Below, piece after piece: positions 34,515 through 45,100 of a DNA stretch of 64,000 nt. The position numbers and the translations under genes were made by a program. The notes under the pieces were generated by a model that was not told the DNA's origin, made no database searches, and worked only from the letters and a program-made list of their open reading frames with translations. The stretch is taken from contig NZ_DRFV01000017.1 of NCBI RefSeq assembly GCF_011050365.1, forward strand, positions 186,001-250,000, read 5' to 3'. How positions within the stretch are numbered: position 1 is the stretch's first letter; each line of letters starts with the position of its first letter. This DNA comes from Pseudohongiella sp. (GTDB lineage Bacteria > Pseudomonadota > Gammaproteobacteria > Pseudomonadales > Pseudohongiellaceae).

Positions 34515-36452
34515 ATGTCGCACACCAACATCTATCCGGTTGATCCTGACAAGGCCGCTCACAGCCTGATCGACAAGGCCGGATACCAGCGCATGTATGA
34601 GCAGTCCATCAACGACCCGGAAACGTTCTGGGGCGAACAGGCCGAGCAATTTCTGGGCTTTTTCCAGCCCTGGACGAATGTCCTGAGCGGTGACTTCAGC
34701 AAGGCCGATGTGGCGTGGTTCAAAGACGCCAAACTCAATGCCTGCTGGAACTGCGTCGACCGGCATCTGCCCCAGCGCGCCGATCAGACGGCCCTGATCT
34801 GGGAGGGTGATGATCCCGGTGACAGCCTGCATATCACCTATCGCGACCTGCACCAGGCGGTATGCCGGCTGGCCAACGTACTGAAACAACGCGGCGTCAA
34901 AAAAGGTGACCGGGTCTGCATTTACATGCCCATGATTCCCGAAGCGGTTTACGCGATGTTGGCCTGCGCTCGCATCGGCGCAATTCACTCAGTGGTTTTC
35001 GGCGGTTTTTCACCCGATGCCATCAAGGACCGTATACAGGACTCTGATTGCCGGTCGGTCATTACCGCCAACCAGGGTGTACGCGGAGGCAAGATAATTC
35101 CGCTGAAAGACAACGTCGACAAAGCGCTCGTGCATTGCCCGGACGTTCACAGCGTTGTGGTGGTCAAACGCACTGACGCCGATGTGTCGTGGCACGAGGG
35201 CCGGGATATCTGGTACCACGATGCTATCGGCCAGGTGGACGACCAGTGTCCGGCCGAAGTCATGGATGCCGAAGATCCGCTGTTTATCCTGTACACCTCA
35301 GGATCCACCGGCAAGCCCAAAGGGGTCTTGCACACCACTGCCGGTTACCTGTTGAGCGCCGCCATCAGCCACAAATATATCTTTGACTATCACGAAGGCG
35401 AAGTCTTCTGGTGCTCGGCCGATGTCGGCTGGGTCACAGGTCACAGCTATATTGTCTACGGCCCACTCTGCAATGGTGCCACGTCACTTGTTTTTGAAGG
35501 CGTACCCACTTACCCCGATGCCTCTCGCTTCTGGCAAGTCATCGACAAACATCAGGTGAATATTTTTTACACGGCACCCACCGCACTGCGGGCATTGATG
35601 AGTATGGGCAATGCGCCGGTGCAAAAAACCTCCAGACAGTCGCTGCGCCTGTTGGGCTCGGTCGGTGAACCGATCAATCCGGAAGCCTGGGAATGGTATT
35701 ACAATATAGTCGGCGAAAAACGTTGCCCCATCGTCGACACCTGGTGGCAAACCGAAACCGGCGCCAGCATGATCAGTCCGCTGGCCGGCGTCACGGATTT
35801 GAAACCCGGTTCGGCAACATTGCCATTCTTTGGGGTCAAGCCCGAACTTCTGGACGCAGAGGGCAATATCATCACCGGTGCCGGCAAAGGCAATCTGGTG
35901 ATAACTCAAAGCTGGCCCAGTCAGATTCGCACCGTATTCGGGGACCATCAACGCTGCATCGACACCTATTTCACGGCCTATCCGGGTTACTATTTCACCG
36001 GCGACAGCGCGCGGCGGGACGAGGACGGATATTACTGGATCATCGGCCGCGTTGACGATGTTCTCAACGTATCCGGCCATCGCTTGGGTACTGCGGAGCT
36101 TGAAAGCGCCCTGGTGTTGCACCCGGCCGTTGCTGAAGCGGCCATTGTTGGTTTCCCGCACGACATCAAGGGTCAGGCGGTGTACGCTTATGTCACGCTG
36201 ATGCTCGATGTTGAAGAGTCGGAGGCATTGCGCAAAGAACTGATCGCCTTCGTGGCAGAAGAGATCGGCGCGTTCGCGAAGCCAGATATCATTCAGTTCG
36301 CGCCCGGCTTGCCCAAAACCCGCTCGGGCAAGATCATGCGGCGGATTCTGCGCAAAATCGCGGCCAACGAAACTGACAATCTGGGTGATACCAGCACGCT
36401 GGCAGATCCGTCAGTGGTTGAACAGCTAATTGCCAATCGTTTCAACCGGTGA
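34515..36452 (+). CDS. acsA: Acetyl-CoA synthetase
   Basis: Acs activates acetate to acetyl-CoA through acetyl-AMP. The 645-residue enzyme shows the adenylate-forming core motif [15 protein letters not shown], the acetate-pocket [12 protein letters not shown] segment, the hinge region [23 protein letters not shown] and the C-terminal catalytic lysine in [10 protein letters not shown] (Lys606). That lysine is the site regulated by acetylation in other bacteria. It follows panC by 42 bp with a clear AAGGAGAG ribosome binding site; the pgi gene present between them in some pseudomonads is missing. A thiolase gene follows. Confidence 0.97.
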   Translation: MSHTNIYPVDPDKAAHSLIDKAGYQRMYEQSINDPETFWGEQAEQFLGFFQPWTNVLSGDFSKADVAWFKDAKLNACWNCVDRHLPQRADQTALIWEGDDPGDSLHITYRDLHQAVCRLANVLKQRGVKKGDRVCIYMPMIPEAVYAMLACARIGAIHSVVFGGFSPDAIKDRIQDSDCRSVITANQGVRGGKIIPLKDNVDKALVHCPDVHSVVVVKRTDADVSWHEGRDIWYHDAIGQVDDQCPAEVMDAEDPLFILYTSGSTGKPKGVLHTTAGYLLSAAISHKYIFDYHEGEVFWCSADVGWVTGHSYIVYGPLCNGATSLVFEGVPTYPDASRFWQVIDKHQVNIFYTAPTALRALMSMGNAPVQKTSRQSLRLLGSVGEPINPEAWEWYYNIVGEKRCPIVDTWWQTETGASMISPLAGVTDLKPGSATLPFFGVKPELLDAEGNIITGAGKGNLVITQSWPSQIRTVFGDHQRCIDTYFTAYPGYYFTGDSARRDEDGYYWIIGRVDDVLNVSGHRLGTAELESALVLHPAVAEAAIVGFPHDIKGQAVYAYVTLMLDVEESEALRKELIAFVAEEIGAFAKPDIIQFAPGLPKTRSGKIMRRILRKIAANETDNLGDTSTLADPSVVEQLIANRFNR

Positions 36453-36498
36453 TATCTGTCCATAATTTCTTACGTAACAGAGTCTACAGGCAACAATT

Positions 36499-37677
36499 AT
36501 GCAGGATTTAGTTATCGTCGCTGCCGGGCGCAGCGCCATTGGTACCTTTCAGGGCGATCTCGCCGCCATCACTGCCGCCGATCTGGGCAGCCAGGTCATC
36601 AGAAAATTGCTGGCAGCCAACAACATCAGCCCGGAGCAGATTGACGAGGTCATTCTGGGTCATGTGCTCACTGCCGGCTGCGGCCAGAATACTGCACGGC
36701 AGGCAAGTGTGAACGCGGGGCTGGGCTTCGAAACGCCAGCCATGACGATCAACAAGGTCTGTGGTTCCGGTCTCAAAGCGGTGCACCTGGCCGCACAGGC
36801 CATCGCCAGTGGCGACGCCGGAATGATCGTGGCCGGTGGCATGGAAAACATGAGCCGGTCAGCGCATGTGCTGCCCAACTCACGGACAGGGCAAAAAATG
36901 GGGCACTGGCAGGCAGTTGACACCATGTTGCATGACGGTCTGTGGGATGCTTTCAATGACTACCACATGGGCATTACCGCTGAGAACCTGGCAGAGAAAT
37001 ACAGTATCAGCCGCGCCGAGCAGGATGCGTTTGCGGCACTGTCGCAGCAGAAAGCCAATGACGCGATTGCCGAAGGGCGGTTCAAAAACGAAATAATCGG
37101 GGTTGAAATACCACAGCGCAAAGGCAGCGCTGTGGTCGTAGACCAGGATCAGGGGCCACGTGCCGGAACCACAGCCGAATCGCTGGCACGGCTGCCTGCT
37201 GTGTTTAAGAAAGACGGCAGCGTTACTGCTGGCAACGCCTCGGGACTGAACGATGGCGCCGCAGCTGTCGTGGTCTGTAGCAGGGCTGCCGCCGAACGGG
37301 CCGGGCTTAAACCTCTGGTAACGATCAAAGCCTGGGCCAATGCTGGCGTCGACCCAGCCATCATGGGCATCGGTCCGGTTTCCGCCACGCGACGCTGTCT
37401 GGCAAAGGCTGACTGGACTCTGGACGAGCTCGATCTCATTGAAGCCAATGAGGCGTTCGCAGCTCAGTCTCTCGCCGTGGGCAAAGAGCTGCAGTGGGAC
37501 ATGAACAAGGTCAACGTCAACGGCGGCGCCATTGCCCTGGGTCACCCGATCGGCGCCTCGGGCTGTCGTGTGCTGGTCACCCTGATTCACGAAATGATCC
37601 GCAGGGATGTCCACAAGGGCCTGGCGACGCTGTGCATCGGCGGTGGCCAGGGCGTTGCTATCGCCGTGGAGCGTTAA
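36499..37677 (+). CDS. Acetyl-CoA C-acetyltransferase (thiolase)
   Basis: A 392-residue type II thiolase that condenses two acetyl-CoA molecules to acetoacetyl-CoA or runs in the degradative direction. Catalytic residues are visible: Cys88 in [11 protein letters not shown], the NEAFAAQ loop, His349 in [10 protein letters not shown] and Cys379 in LCIGGGQG. The sequence resembles the short-chain AtoB/PhaA group rather than FadA. It lies 46 bp downstream of acsA in the same direction, which links acetate activation to C4 metabolism. No other polyhydroxybutyrate gene is in the window. Confidence 0.93.
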   Translation: MQDLVIVAAGRSAIGTFQGDLAAITAADLGSQVIRKLLAANNISPEQIDEVILGHVLTAGCGQNTARQASVNAGLGFETPAMTINKVCGSGLKAVHLAAQAIASGDAGMIVAGGMENMSRSAHVLPNSRTGQKMGHWQAVDTMLHDGLWDAFNDYHMGITAENLAEKYSISRAEQDAFAALSQQKANDAIAEGRFKNEIIGVEIPQRKGSAVVVDQDQGPRAGTTAESLARLPAVFKKDGSVTAGNASGLNDGAAAVVVCSRAAAERAGLKPLVTIKAWANAGVDPAIMGIGPVSATRRCLAKADWTLDELDLIEANEAFAAQSLAVGKELQWDMNKVNVNGGAIALGHPIGASGCRVLVTLIHEMIRRDVHKGLATLCIGGGQGVAIAVER

Positions 37678-37693
37678 CGGCGAGAGAGATTCC

Positions 37694-39400
37694 CTAGACC
37701 AGATCCTGCACGGCCAGATGTTGACTCAGGTACACCTGGCCGCTCAGATCGTGCAGGAAGTGTGATCGCTGCAGGGCATCCATGACCGGGCCCTTGACCT
37801 CAGACATGTGCAGCTTTATACCCATCTCGGCCAGTCGTCGGTTAACCGCTTCCAGTGATTCCAGGGCACTCAGATCAATTTCGTTGACTGCGCTGCACAT
37901 CAGAATGACATGCTGCAGCTCCCCGCGCTCTGAAACTTCTTTGTATATGAGGTCCTCCAGATAACGGGTATTGGCGAAGTACAGGCTCTCATCAATACGC
38001 AGCGACAGAATATGGCGATGGGTGATCACCTGGTGGCGTGTCACATTGCGAAAATGCTCACTGCCGGGTATCTCTCCCACAATCGCCACATGGGGTCGGG
38101 AGCTTTTGTACAGGTGCACCAGAACGGAGACCACAATACCGGCGGCGACACCCGTCTCCACGCCCACCAGCAACGTCAACACAATAGTCGCGGTGACGGC
38201 CATAAAGTCCGCCCGGGAATAACGCCAGGCCTTGCTGACAATGGCAATATCGACCAGCGACCAGACCGCGACGATAATGGTCGCAGCGAGGGTCGCCTTG
38301 GGTAACCAGGCCAGTAACGGCATGAGGACAAATGTCGCCGCAGCAATCAATATGGCAGCAAACAGACCGGCGGCCGGCGTTGCCGCACCGGCATCAAAGT
38401 TGACAACGGAGCGCGCGAAACCGCCGGCGACCGGAAAACCACCGGAAAAACCGGCGGCCAGGTTGGCAGCCCCCAGACCGATCAACTCCTGGTTCGGATC
38501 TATACGTTGCCGTTTCTTCGCCGCCAGCCCCTGAGCAACAGACACTGATTCCACAAATCCCAGAATGGCAATCAGCACAGCTGGCCCCATCAGACTCGTC
38601 CAGGGAATTGATGATAACGCCGGCAGCCCGGGCACAGGCAGTCCGGCCGGCACTTCGCCCACCAGAGCCAGGCCACGCTCACCGAGATTGAAGTACCACG
38701 CTGCAGCTCCACTGGCGACAACAGCCACGATCGGACTGAGTCGGGCGGAAATGACAGCGCGCCGATCCGACACACCCGCCCTGCGCAACAGCGGCGCCAG
38801 CTTGCTTCGTGCCCAGAAAAGATAAACCAGCGTGGCCAGGCCCGTGATTATGGTAGGCAGATTCAGATCAGGCCAGGCACTGAGAGCGGCAGCGCTCAGA
38901 GCCTGTAATTGCTCGGGCAAATTATGCCCGGAAGCGCTCAGCCCCAGTAAGGCAGGAAGCTGACCGATCGCAATCAGAATGCCAGAGGCCGTTATAAAGC
39001 CGGCAATCACCGGGTGTGACAGAAAATTGGCAAGAAAACCCAGGCGCAGAATACCCAGCACGACCAGAAACAAACCGGACATCAAAGCCAGCGTCATCGC
39101 AGCGCTGACGATTTGCGCCGGATCCGTCAGACCCAGTCCGGATATGGCTGCCGCTGTCATCAGGGAAATAACGGCAACCGGCCCGACCGACAGGGCACGG
39201 CTGGTGCCAAAAACGGTATAGGCCACCAGTGGCAGTATGCTGGCGTAGAGCCCCATCTCGGGTGGCAGGCCCGCCAGCATGGCGTAGGCCAGTGATTGCG
39301 GCACCAGCATAACCATGACAATAACCGATGCCAGCAGGTCGTCAGAGAATTGCTGCGAGGTGTATAACCTGGCCCAACTCAGAACGGGGAAATAACGCAT
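37694..39400 (-). CDS. SulP-family anion transporter with STAS domain
   Basis: A 568-residue SLC26/SulP transporter with a membrane domain of about 10-14 helices (VIVMVMLVPQSLAYAMLAGLPP opening, GSFSGG-like FSGGFPVAGGFARS substrate region). A C-terminal cytoplasmic STAS domain spans about residues 440-555 (HVILMCSAVNEIDLSALESLE). Substrates in this family include sulfate, bicarbonate and dicarboxylates and cannot be chosen here. It follows the TIGR01244 gene by 41 bp on the same strand, suggesting a two-gene unit, and is convergent with the thiolase gene. Confidence 0.92.
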   Translation of the reverse strand: MRYFPVLSWARLYTSQQFSDDLLASVIVMVMLVPQSLAYAMLAGLPPEMGLYASILPLVAYTVFGTSRALSVGPVAVISLMTAAAISGLGLTDPAQIVSAAMTLALMSGLFLVVLGILRLGFLANFLSHPVIAGFITASGILIAIGQLPALLGLSASGHNLPEQLQALSAAALSAWPDLNLPTIITGLATLVYLFWARSKLAPLLRRAGVSDRRAVISARLSPIVAVVASGAAAWYFNLGERGLALVGEVPAGLPVPGLPALSSIPWTSLMGPAVLIAILGFVESVSVAQGLAAKKRQRIDPNQELIGLGAANLAAGFSGGFPVAGGFARSVVNFDAGAATPAAGLFAAILIAAATFVLMPLLAWLPKATLAATIIVAVWSLVDIAIVSKAWRYSRADFMAVTATIVLTLLVGVETGVAAGIVVSVLVHLYKSSRPHVAIVGEIPGSEHFRNVTRHQVITHRHILSLRIDESLYFANTRYLEDLIYKEVSERGELQHVILMCSAVNEIDLSALESLEAVNRRLAEMGIKLHMSEVKGPVMDALQRSHFLHDLSGQVYLSQHLAVQDLV

Positions 39401-39441
39401 AGGCGTGGCCCTGTCATTCAGTTATGCGGCACTGCCGCACG

Positions 39442-39870
39442 CTACTCCTGCTGTTGTTGCGCAAGCCACCCGGCAACGCCGCGCAGATCGTAGCCAAGTT
39501 CAGCGCCGCGTTCGACGATATCCTTGGGCGGCATGCCCTTGAGCCCCTTGACCAGGCCCCAAAGCTGTATCGAGCGCGTGCCAGTCCGGCAAAAGGCAAG
39601 TACGGGAGCCGGACATTCATCCAGCGCCGCGGTGAATTCGGCAATATCCTGCATGCTCAGTTGGCCTGATACCACGGGAATGTGACGGAAAATCATACCG
39701 TGATCTTCTGCCGCTCCCTGGATTTCATACACCGGTGGTTGCCCGACAGCTTCGCCGTCAGGCCGATTGCAGATGATGGTTTTGTACCCAGCCGCTGCCA
39801 ACACATCCACGTCATCAGCAGTAATCTGCTCTGCGACCGAAAATTCATCTGTCACTTGTTTTGCTGTCAT
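39442..39870 (-). CDS. TIGR01244 (DUF442) phosphatase/sulfurtransferase-like protein
   Basis: A 142-residue protein of the TIGR01244/DUF442 family (beta-lactamase hydrolase-like, dual-specificity-phosphatase fold). It starts at ATG 39870 after a GGAG six bases upstream. Family hallmarks: SVAEQITADDV, GYKTIICNRPDGE, HIPVVSGQLS and the reactive loop FCRTGTRSIQLW with its cysteine. Relatives fused to metallo-hydrolases are tied to sulfide oxidation. With a SulP transporter directly downstream, a role in sulfur metabolism is plausible but inferred. Confidence 0.88.
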   Translation of the reverse strand: MTAKQVTDEFSVAEQITADDVDVLAAAGYKTIICNRPDGEAVGQPPVYEIQGAAEDHGMIFRHIPVVSGQLSMQDIAEFTAALDECPAPVLAFCRTGTRSIQLWGLVKGLKGMPPKDIVERGAELGYDLRGVAGWLAQQQQE

Positions 39871-40091
39871 ATTCAACTCCATGTTCACAGATCAGGGAAC
39901 GACCTGTTTTATCATTGCTCGTCACCATTGCCGCGTTGGCGTAGCCTATTGTAACGCGCCACAACAATCAATTCATCGCTCCCTGTCAATCTCCGGAATC
40001 TGCCGCTCAGCAGCACCCCGAACAGAGCATTATGACAACGTCGGCCCGGCCAGTTTATGCGCTGGCGCAAAGCAATGGCTTATCCGGACAT

Positions 40092-40124
40092 AAAAAAACC
40101 CGGCGCAAGTAAAACCTGGCCGGG
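40092..40124 (-). terminator. Minus-strand rho-independent terminator
   Basis: Read on the minus strand, CCCGGC (40124-40119) pairs with GCCGGG (40104-40099) around a 14-base loop and is followed by seven T residues (40098-40092). The terminated transcript would come from 40.1-40.4 kb, where no gene is annotated. It is either a small RNA or the leader of the DUF442-SulP unit, whose start is 222 bp further on. Confidence 0.6.
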
Positions 40125-40337
40125 CACAACCGTCGAACCTTCCGTTGCATCATGTCAATCGAATCGCGACACACCCAGTTTCCAGTATTGCAAGTGAGTG
40201 TGTTTGTCATGGATACGCCGTGAATGTAAAACCGGTTCAGTCAACAGACTGACCGCTTAACCGACTGACCGGCCTGGACGGCGGTTTGTCGCATATGTCC
40301 ACATTCCACATGTCACAGCGCACCACAATGGCATATC

Positions 40338-40354
40338 ATTCAGTCTATTCAGTC
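40338..40354. promoter_or_regulatory. Direct repeat, candidate operator of the efflux regulator
   Basis: ATTCAGTC occurs twice with one base between (40338-40345, 40347-40354), 27 bp before the regulator start. Related TTCAGTC and GACTGACC copies lie 80-110 bp upstream. Auto-regulation by the GbsR/MarR protein is plausible. Confidence 0.35.
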
Positions 40355-40380
40355 ACAACTAAACAACCTGGCAATCATTG

Positions 40381-40905
40381 ATGCATACCAACACAAATCC
40401 CGCTGATACACTTCCGGCCCGGCAACCGTCATCACGGGATGCTGACATCGACGGGGTGAGCTATTTTGTCGAGCAAATGGGCCTGACTTCCCAGACCGAC
40501 GGCCTGCCACGGATCGCCGGGCGTATCGCCGGCTACTTTATCATCCACGGCGGACCGGTCAGCTTTGCCCAGCTGGCTGAGGAGCTGAAAGTCAGCCGCG
40601 GCAGCGTCAGCACCAATGCCCGCATGCTGGTCACTATCGGCTTTATCGAGAAAGTCACAATTCCCGGCGACCGCCAGGACTATTATCAGCTCAGTGACGC
40701 TCCGTTCCTGCGTATGATTGACGGCTATCTGCAGCGAATGCGTCATATGCAGTCCATTGTGGAAACCGCGGACAACAATATTCCGACGGCGTTGACCGAC
40801 ACCAAGAAACGATTGCAGCAAATGCGACATTTCTACCGGGAAGCAGTGCTGAGCAACGAATTGTTACTGGAACGTCTGTCCGGTGCACCAGACAGCCGAA
40901 ACTGA
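40381..40905 (+). CDS. GbsR/MarR-family transcriptional regulator
   Basis: A 174-residue winged-helix regulator. The N-terminal helix YFVEQMGLTSQTDGLPRIAGRIAGYFIIHG and the HTH (SFAQLAEELKVSRGSVSTNARML) followed by a KVTIPGDRQDYYQLS wing are typical of the GbsR group of MarR-like repressors. A helical C-terminal dimerisation tail follows. It is the first gene of an operon with an RND efflux adaptor and pump, so it probably represses them and itself. Its TGA overlaps an in-frame ATG of the next gene. The inducing ligand is unknown. Confidence 0.9.
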   Translation: MHTNTNPADTLPARQPSSRDADIDGVSYFVEQMGLTSQTDGLPRIAGRIAGYFIIHGGPVSFAQLAEELKVSRGSVSTNARMLVTIGFIEKVTIPGDRQDYYQLSDAPFLRMIDGYLQRMRHMQSIVETADNNIPTALTDTKKRLQQMRHFYREAVLSNELLLERLSGAPDSRN

Positions 40906-40946
40906 TGACTGAAAAATACGGACATGAACCACATCAAGGAACTCAC

Positions 40947-42131
40947 ATGAAATCGACTCTTTGGCAAACCAGCCGGCGCTGGCTGCTACCCCTGTTCATC
41001 ATCACTGCCGGCGTTGCAGCAACCACTGCCATGATCATGCTCAGACCACAGCCTCCCAGCACACCTACCGCCGAGCGTGTCGTTCCGGTTGAAATTATGA
41101 TTGTCACCAGCGTCGACATGAACATCAATGTCAGTTCCCAGGGCACTGTGGCTCCGCGCACACAGACGACGATAGTCGCCGAGGTGTCGGGCCGGGTAAC
41201 CGACGTATCCGACAAACTGGTTTCCGGAGGCTTTTTCAGCGCAGGCGAAATCATGCTCAATATCGACCCCGCCGACTATGAAGTGGCGGTGGATCAGGCC
41301 CAGGCGAATCTGCTGACTGCCCAGGCCCAACTGGCACAGCAACGGGCGCAGGCAGATCAGGCCGCCAGGGAATGGGACCTCTCCGGAAGGCCTCGTGAAA
41401 ACGCCCCGGCAATCGCGCTGCGCACTCCGTTTCTGCGTGAAGCTGAAGCCCGTGTTTTGTATTCAGAGTCCGAGTTGCGCCGCGCGCAACGGCAACTGGA
41501 CCGAACTACCGTGCGGGCACCCTATGACGCTCTGGTACGCGATAAATCCGCCGACATTGGCCAGTACCTGGGTACCGGCGCACAGATCGCAGAAGTATTC
41601 GCCGTTGACTATGCCGAAATCCGTTTGCCGCTCAGCGACAGTGATATGCGATGGCTGCGGCTACCCGAACCGGGACAACTGGCACCCGCCAACGCAGCGT
41701 CAGTAACCCTGGCCGCCAACGTCGCTGGTAAGCGCCATCATTGGCAGGCGGAGATTGTTCGCACTGAAGGCGTCGTCGACAGCAACAGTCGAATGCATTA
41801 CGCCGTTGCGCGCGTCAATGACCCCTACGGACTGCGCAGCCAGTCTGGCCAACCAGCCCTGCCGGCCGGCACTTTTGTTAATGCCGACATTGAAGGCATC
41901 CGGGTCACGGGTGTATTCGACCTGCCACTGGAGGCTTTGCGCAATGGCAATCAGGTACTGGTCATGGATCAGGAACAGCGCTTGCGCCAGCGTCAGGTCA
42001 ATGTCATTCGCAGCGCGGGAGACCGGGTCTACGTCAACGAAGGTCTGAACAACAACGACAGCGTGATTGTGTCACCTGTTGCCATCCCCATTGAGGGCAT
42101 GCGTGTTAATCCGGATGCAGGTCAATCATGA
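40947..42131 (+). CDS. RND efflux periplasmic adaptor subunit
   Basis: A 394-residue membrane-fusion protein. It has an N-terminal anchor (WLLPLFIITAGVAATTAMIML) and a lipoyl-like half motif (VSSQGTVAPRTQTTIVAEVSGRV). An alpha-hairpin is rich in Ala and Gln (QANLLTAQAQLAQQRAQ), followed by the second half TVRAPYDALVRDKSADIGQYL and beta-barrel and membrane-proximal parts. ATG 40947 has AAGGA six bases upstream; an earlier in-frame ATG (40905) overlaps the regulator stop. The stop overlaps the pump gene start (ATGA). No outer-membrane channel gene is adjacent, so a shared TolC-type partner is expected. Confidence 0.92.
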   Translation: MKSTLWQTSRRWLLPLFIITAGVAATTAMIMLRPQPPSTPTAERVVPVEIMIVTSVDMNINVSSQGTVAPRTQTTIVAEVSGRVTDVSDKLVSGGFFSAGEIMLNIDPADYEVAVDQAQANLLTAQAQLAQQRAQADQAAREWDLSGRPRENAPAIALRTPFLREAEARVLYSESELRRAQRQLDRTTVRAPYDALVRDKSADIGQYLGTGAQIAEVFAVDYAEIRLPLSDSDMRWLRLPEPGQLAPANAASVTLAANVAGKRHHWQAEIVRTEGVVDSNSRMHYAVARVNDPYGLRSQSGQPALPAGTFVNADIEGIRVTGVFDLPLEALRNGNQVLVMDQEQRLRQRQVNVIRSAGDRVYVNEGLNNNDSVIVSPVAIPIEGMRVNPDAGQS

Positions 42132-45100
42132 AGGCTTTACCCACCACAAAACATAAAGGCATTATTGCCTGGTTCAGCTCGAACTCGGTCGCCGCCAATC
42201 TGCTGATGCTGTTCATTATTGCAGCAGGCTTTGCATCGGTGTTTTTTATCAAAATCCAGGTGTTCCCGGAGTTTGAAACACGCATGATCACCGCCAGCAT
42301 GGCCTACCCCGGTGCTGCGCCTGAAGAGGTGGAGCTGGCCATTGTGGTTCCCATGGAAGAGGCCATACAAGGGCTAAGCGGCATCAATCGCATCAACTCA
42401 ACAGCGCGGGAAAGTTCCGGCAGCATGATGATGGAGGTGTCGGGCAACTATGATGTCATGGAGTTGCTCAACGAGGTCAAAAGCCGGATTGATCGTATCT
42501 CCACGTTTCCTGACGACGCCGAACGCCCTGTCGTCCGCGAGATAGAAATCACCCAGCCGGTACTTCAGGTATCCATATTCGGCAACCTGGATGACCGCGC
42601 CCTGAAAACCCTGGCGCAGAGCATACGGGACGATATTCTTCTGTTACCGGAAGTGAGCCAGGCTCAAATTCAGGGCGATCGCGACTATGAAATCGCCATT
42701 GAAGTTTCAGAGAACACACTGCGCAAATATGGCCTGACCATGGGACAGGTGGCTGCCGCGATTCGCAGTGCCTCCATCGACGTACCCGGCGGTGCCATTC
42801 GTACTGACACCGGCCGCATCCAGCTGCGCACACAGGAGCAGGCTTATACGGGCGAGGAATTTGGCAACATCGTACTTCGCACCAACCCGGACGGCAGCCG
42901 TCTGCTGGTCAGGGACATCGCCACCATCGTTGATGGTTTTGTCGAGACCGAGAACTTCTCGCGTTTTGACGGCAACCGATCGCTTAACATTCAGATCATG
43001 GCGACGCCGGAACAGAACGTTCTCGATATTGACCGTGCCGTCTCCGAATACATTGACCGGAACCAGGGCAGTTTTCCGCCCGGTGTCAGCATTGACAGCT
43101 GGGGCAGCAACGCCTTTTACCTGAAAGCACAGCTCAACATGATGCTGGGCAACCTGCTGATGGGAGCCATGCTGGTGTTTCTGGTATTGACCACATTCCT
43201 GCGCCTGAAGATCGCACTGTGGGTAATGGTCGGCATCCCCATCAGTTTCTTTGGAGCCATCTTTCTGATGCCAATGGGGCCGTTCCCTGTTGACATCAAC
43301 ATGCTCAGCCTGTTCGGCCTGATCCTGGTACTGGGCATCGTGGTTGATGATGCCATTATTACCGCCGAAAGCATTCATACCGAAGTCACACGCAACGGCC
43401 ATAGCCTGGATAATGTGATAACCGGCGTCAAGCACGTGGCAGTGCCCGCAACGTTTGGTGTACTGACGACTATCGCAGCCTTTGCCCCCATGTTACTGGT
43501 GGGTGGGCAGGTCGCGCCCTTCTTTGAAGCTATCGGCATGGTCGTTATTCTGTGCCTGTTCTTTTCACTGATCGAATCCAAACTGATTTTGCCATCGCAC
43601 CTGGCGCATACCCGCATCAAGAAGATCAAGCCCAAAAAGGCCAGTATGCTCGAACGCTACCAGCATCGCGTCGCAAAAGCTTTGTCACATTTCACACATA
43701 ACGTGTACAAGCCCGCATTGATCAAGGCTGTGACCAACCGATATGCCACAGTAGCGTTATTTCTCACCGCCCTGATCCTCAGTGCCGGGCTGGTGATTGG
43801 CGGACTGGTGCGCTTTGAGTTCTTCCCCAACATACCCAGCGACTTTATTCAGGCCAGTGTCAACATGAATGAAGGCTCATCATACGAGGCCCGCAATAAT
43901 GCACTGGAACGCATGGAACAGGCCATCCTGAGCCTGAACGAAGAGTACCCCGACGAAAACCCGGTTGACCATGTCATGGTGTTCACTAACGGTGACAGCG
44001 GTGGCGAAGTCCTGGTTGAACTGACCAAGGCGGAGGAACGTTCAGTAGACGCGCTGGAGATCGAACAACGCTGGCGGGCGCGGGTCGGCACGATTCCCGG
44101 GGCGCGCGATGTGCGCTTTTTCTCCAGCACCAGCGCCGGTGGTGGCTCGGCCATCAACCTGCGGTTGATGGGTTCGAATTATGCGCAACTGGAGTTGGCA
44201 GCCAACGCACTCGAACGCAAACTTGGCGCATATACCGGTGTGTTTGATGTCACCAACTCCTACAGCCGCGGTGGTGACGAGATTCGTCTCAACATCAAAC
44301 CCAACGCCGAGCAGTTAGGTCTCAACGCCACCAACCTCGGCACCCAGGTCCGGCAGGCTTTCTACGGCGAAGAAGCGCAACGGCTACTGCGCGGTCGCGA
44401 CGAACTCAAAGTCATGGTGAGATACCCCGAAGCTGACCGCAAATCCATTGCCAGCCTGCAGAACATGCGTATCAGAACCGCCAATGGTGACGAAGTGCCC
44501 TTCTCCGAGGTGGCCGAGGCCACTGTCGGTGAAGGATTTTCCACCATCCAGCGCATTGATCGACAACGCACAGTGTCGGTAACAGCGGATGTTAACCCAG
44601 AGATGGCACAGTCGGCGGCGGTTATCCGCGATATTATGCAAAACTTTGTACCGGAACTGACGGCCACCTATCCCGATGTGACCTTTGGCCTCGGTGGCGC
44701 CAGCCAGGAACAGGCGGAATTGATTCAACGCATCGCTGTCTGTTTTCTGGCAGCCATGTTCCTGATCTACGCTTTGCTGGCAGTGCCACTAAAATCCTAC
44801 ACACAGCCATTCATTGTGATGGCCGTTATTCCTTTTGGATTTATCGGTGCATTGATAGGACACATCGTGTTTGATACGACGCTGAGCATGATGTCGCTGT
44901 TTGGCCTGGTCGCACTGGCCGGCGTTATCGTCAACGACAGTCTGATTCTGGTCGACTTTGTCAACCGCGCGCGTCGCGACGGCATGAGTATGCTCGAGGC
45001 AGTGGTCGAATCCGGCACCAGTCGCTTCCGCGCGATTTTGCTGACCTCGCTGACCACGTTTCTGGGACTGTTCCCGATCATGTTTGAGAACAGCATGCAG

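Larger units (their letters stand above)
39871..40380. other. Intergenic region before the efflux regulator
   Basis: A 510-bp divergent gap with no credible gene. It contains a minus-strand terminator-like hairpin (40092-40124), a nine-pair stem (40169-40177 with 40195-40203), a set of GACTGACC and TTCAGTC repeats between about 40237 and 40354, and presumably the promoters of the DUF442-SulP unit and the efflux operon. Confidence 0.6.

Noticed and set aside
42707-43435. Minus-strand 242-codon open frame inside the RND pump gene
   Set aside because: His/Gln-rich shadow translation of membrane helices; not a gene.
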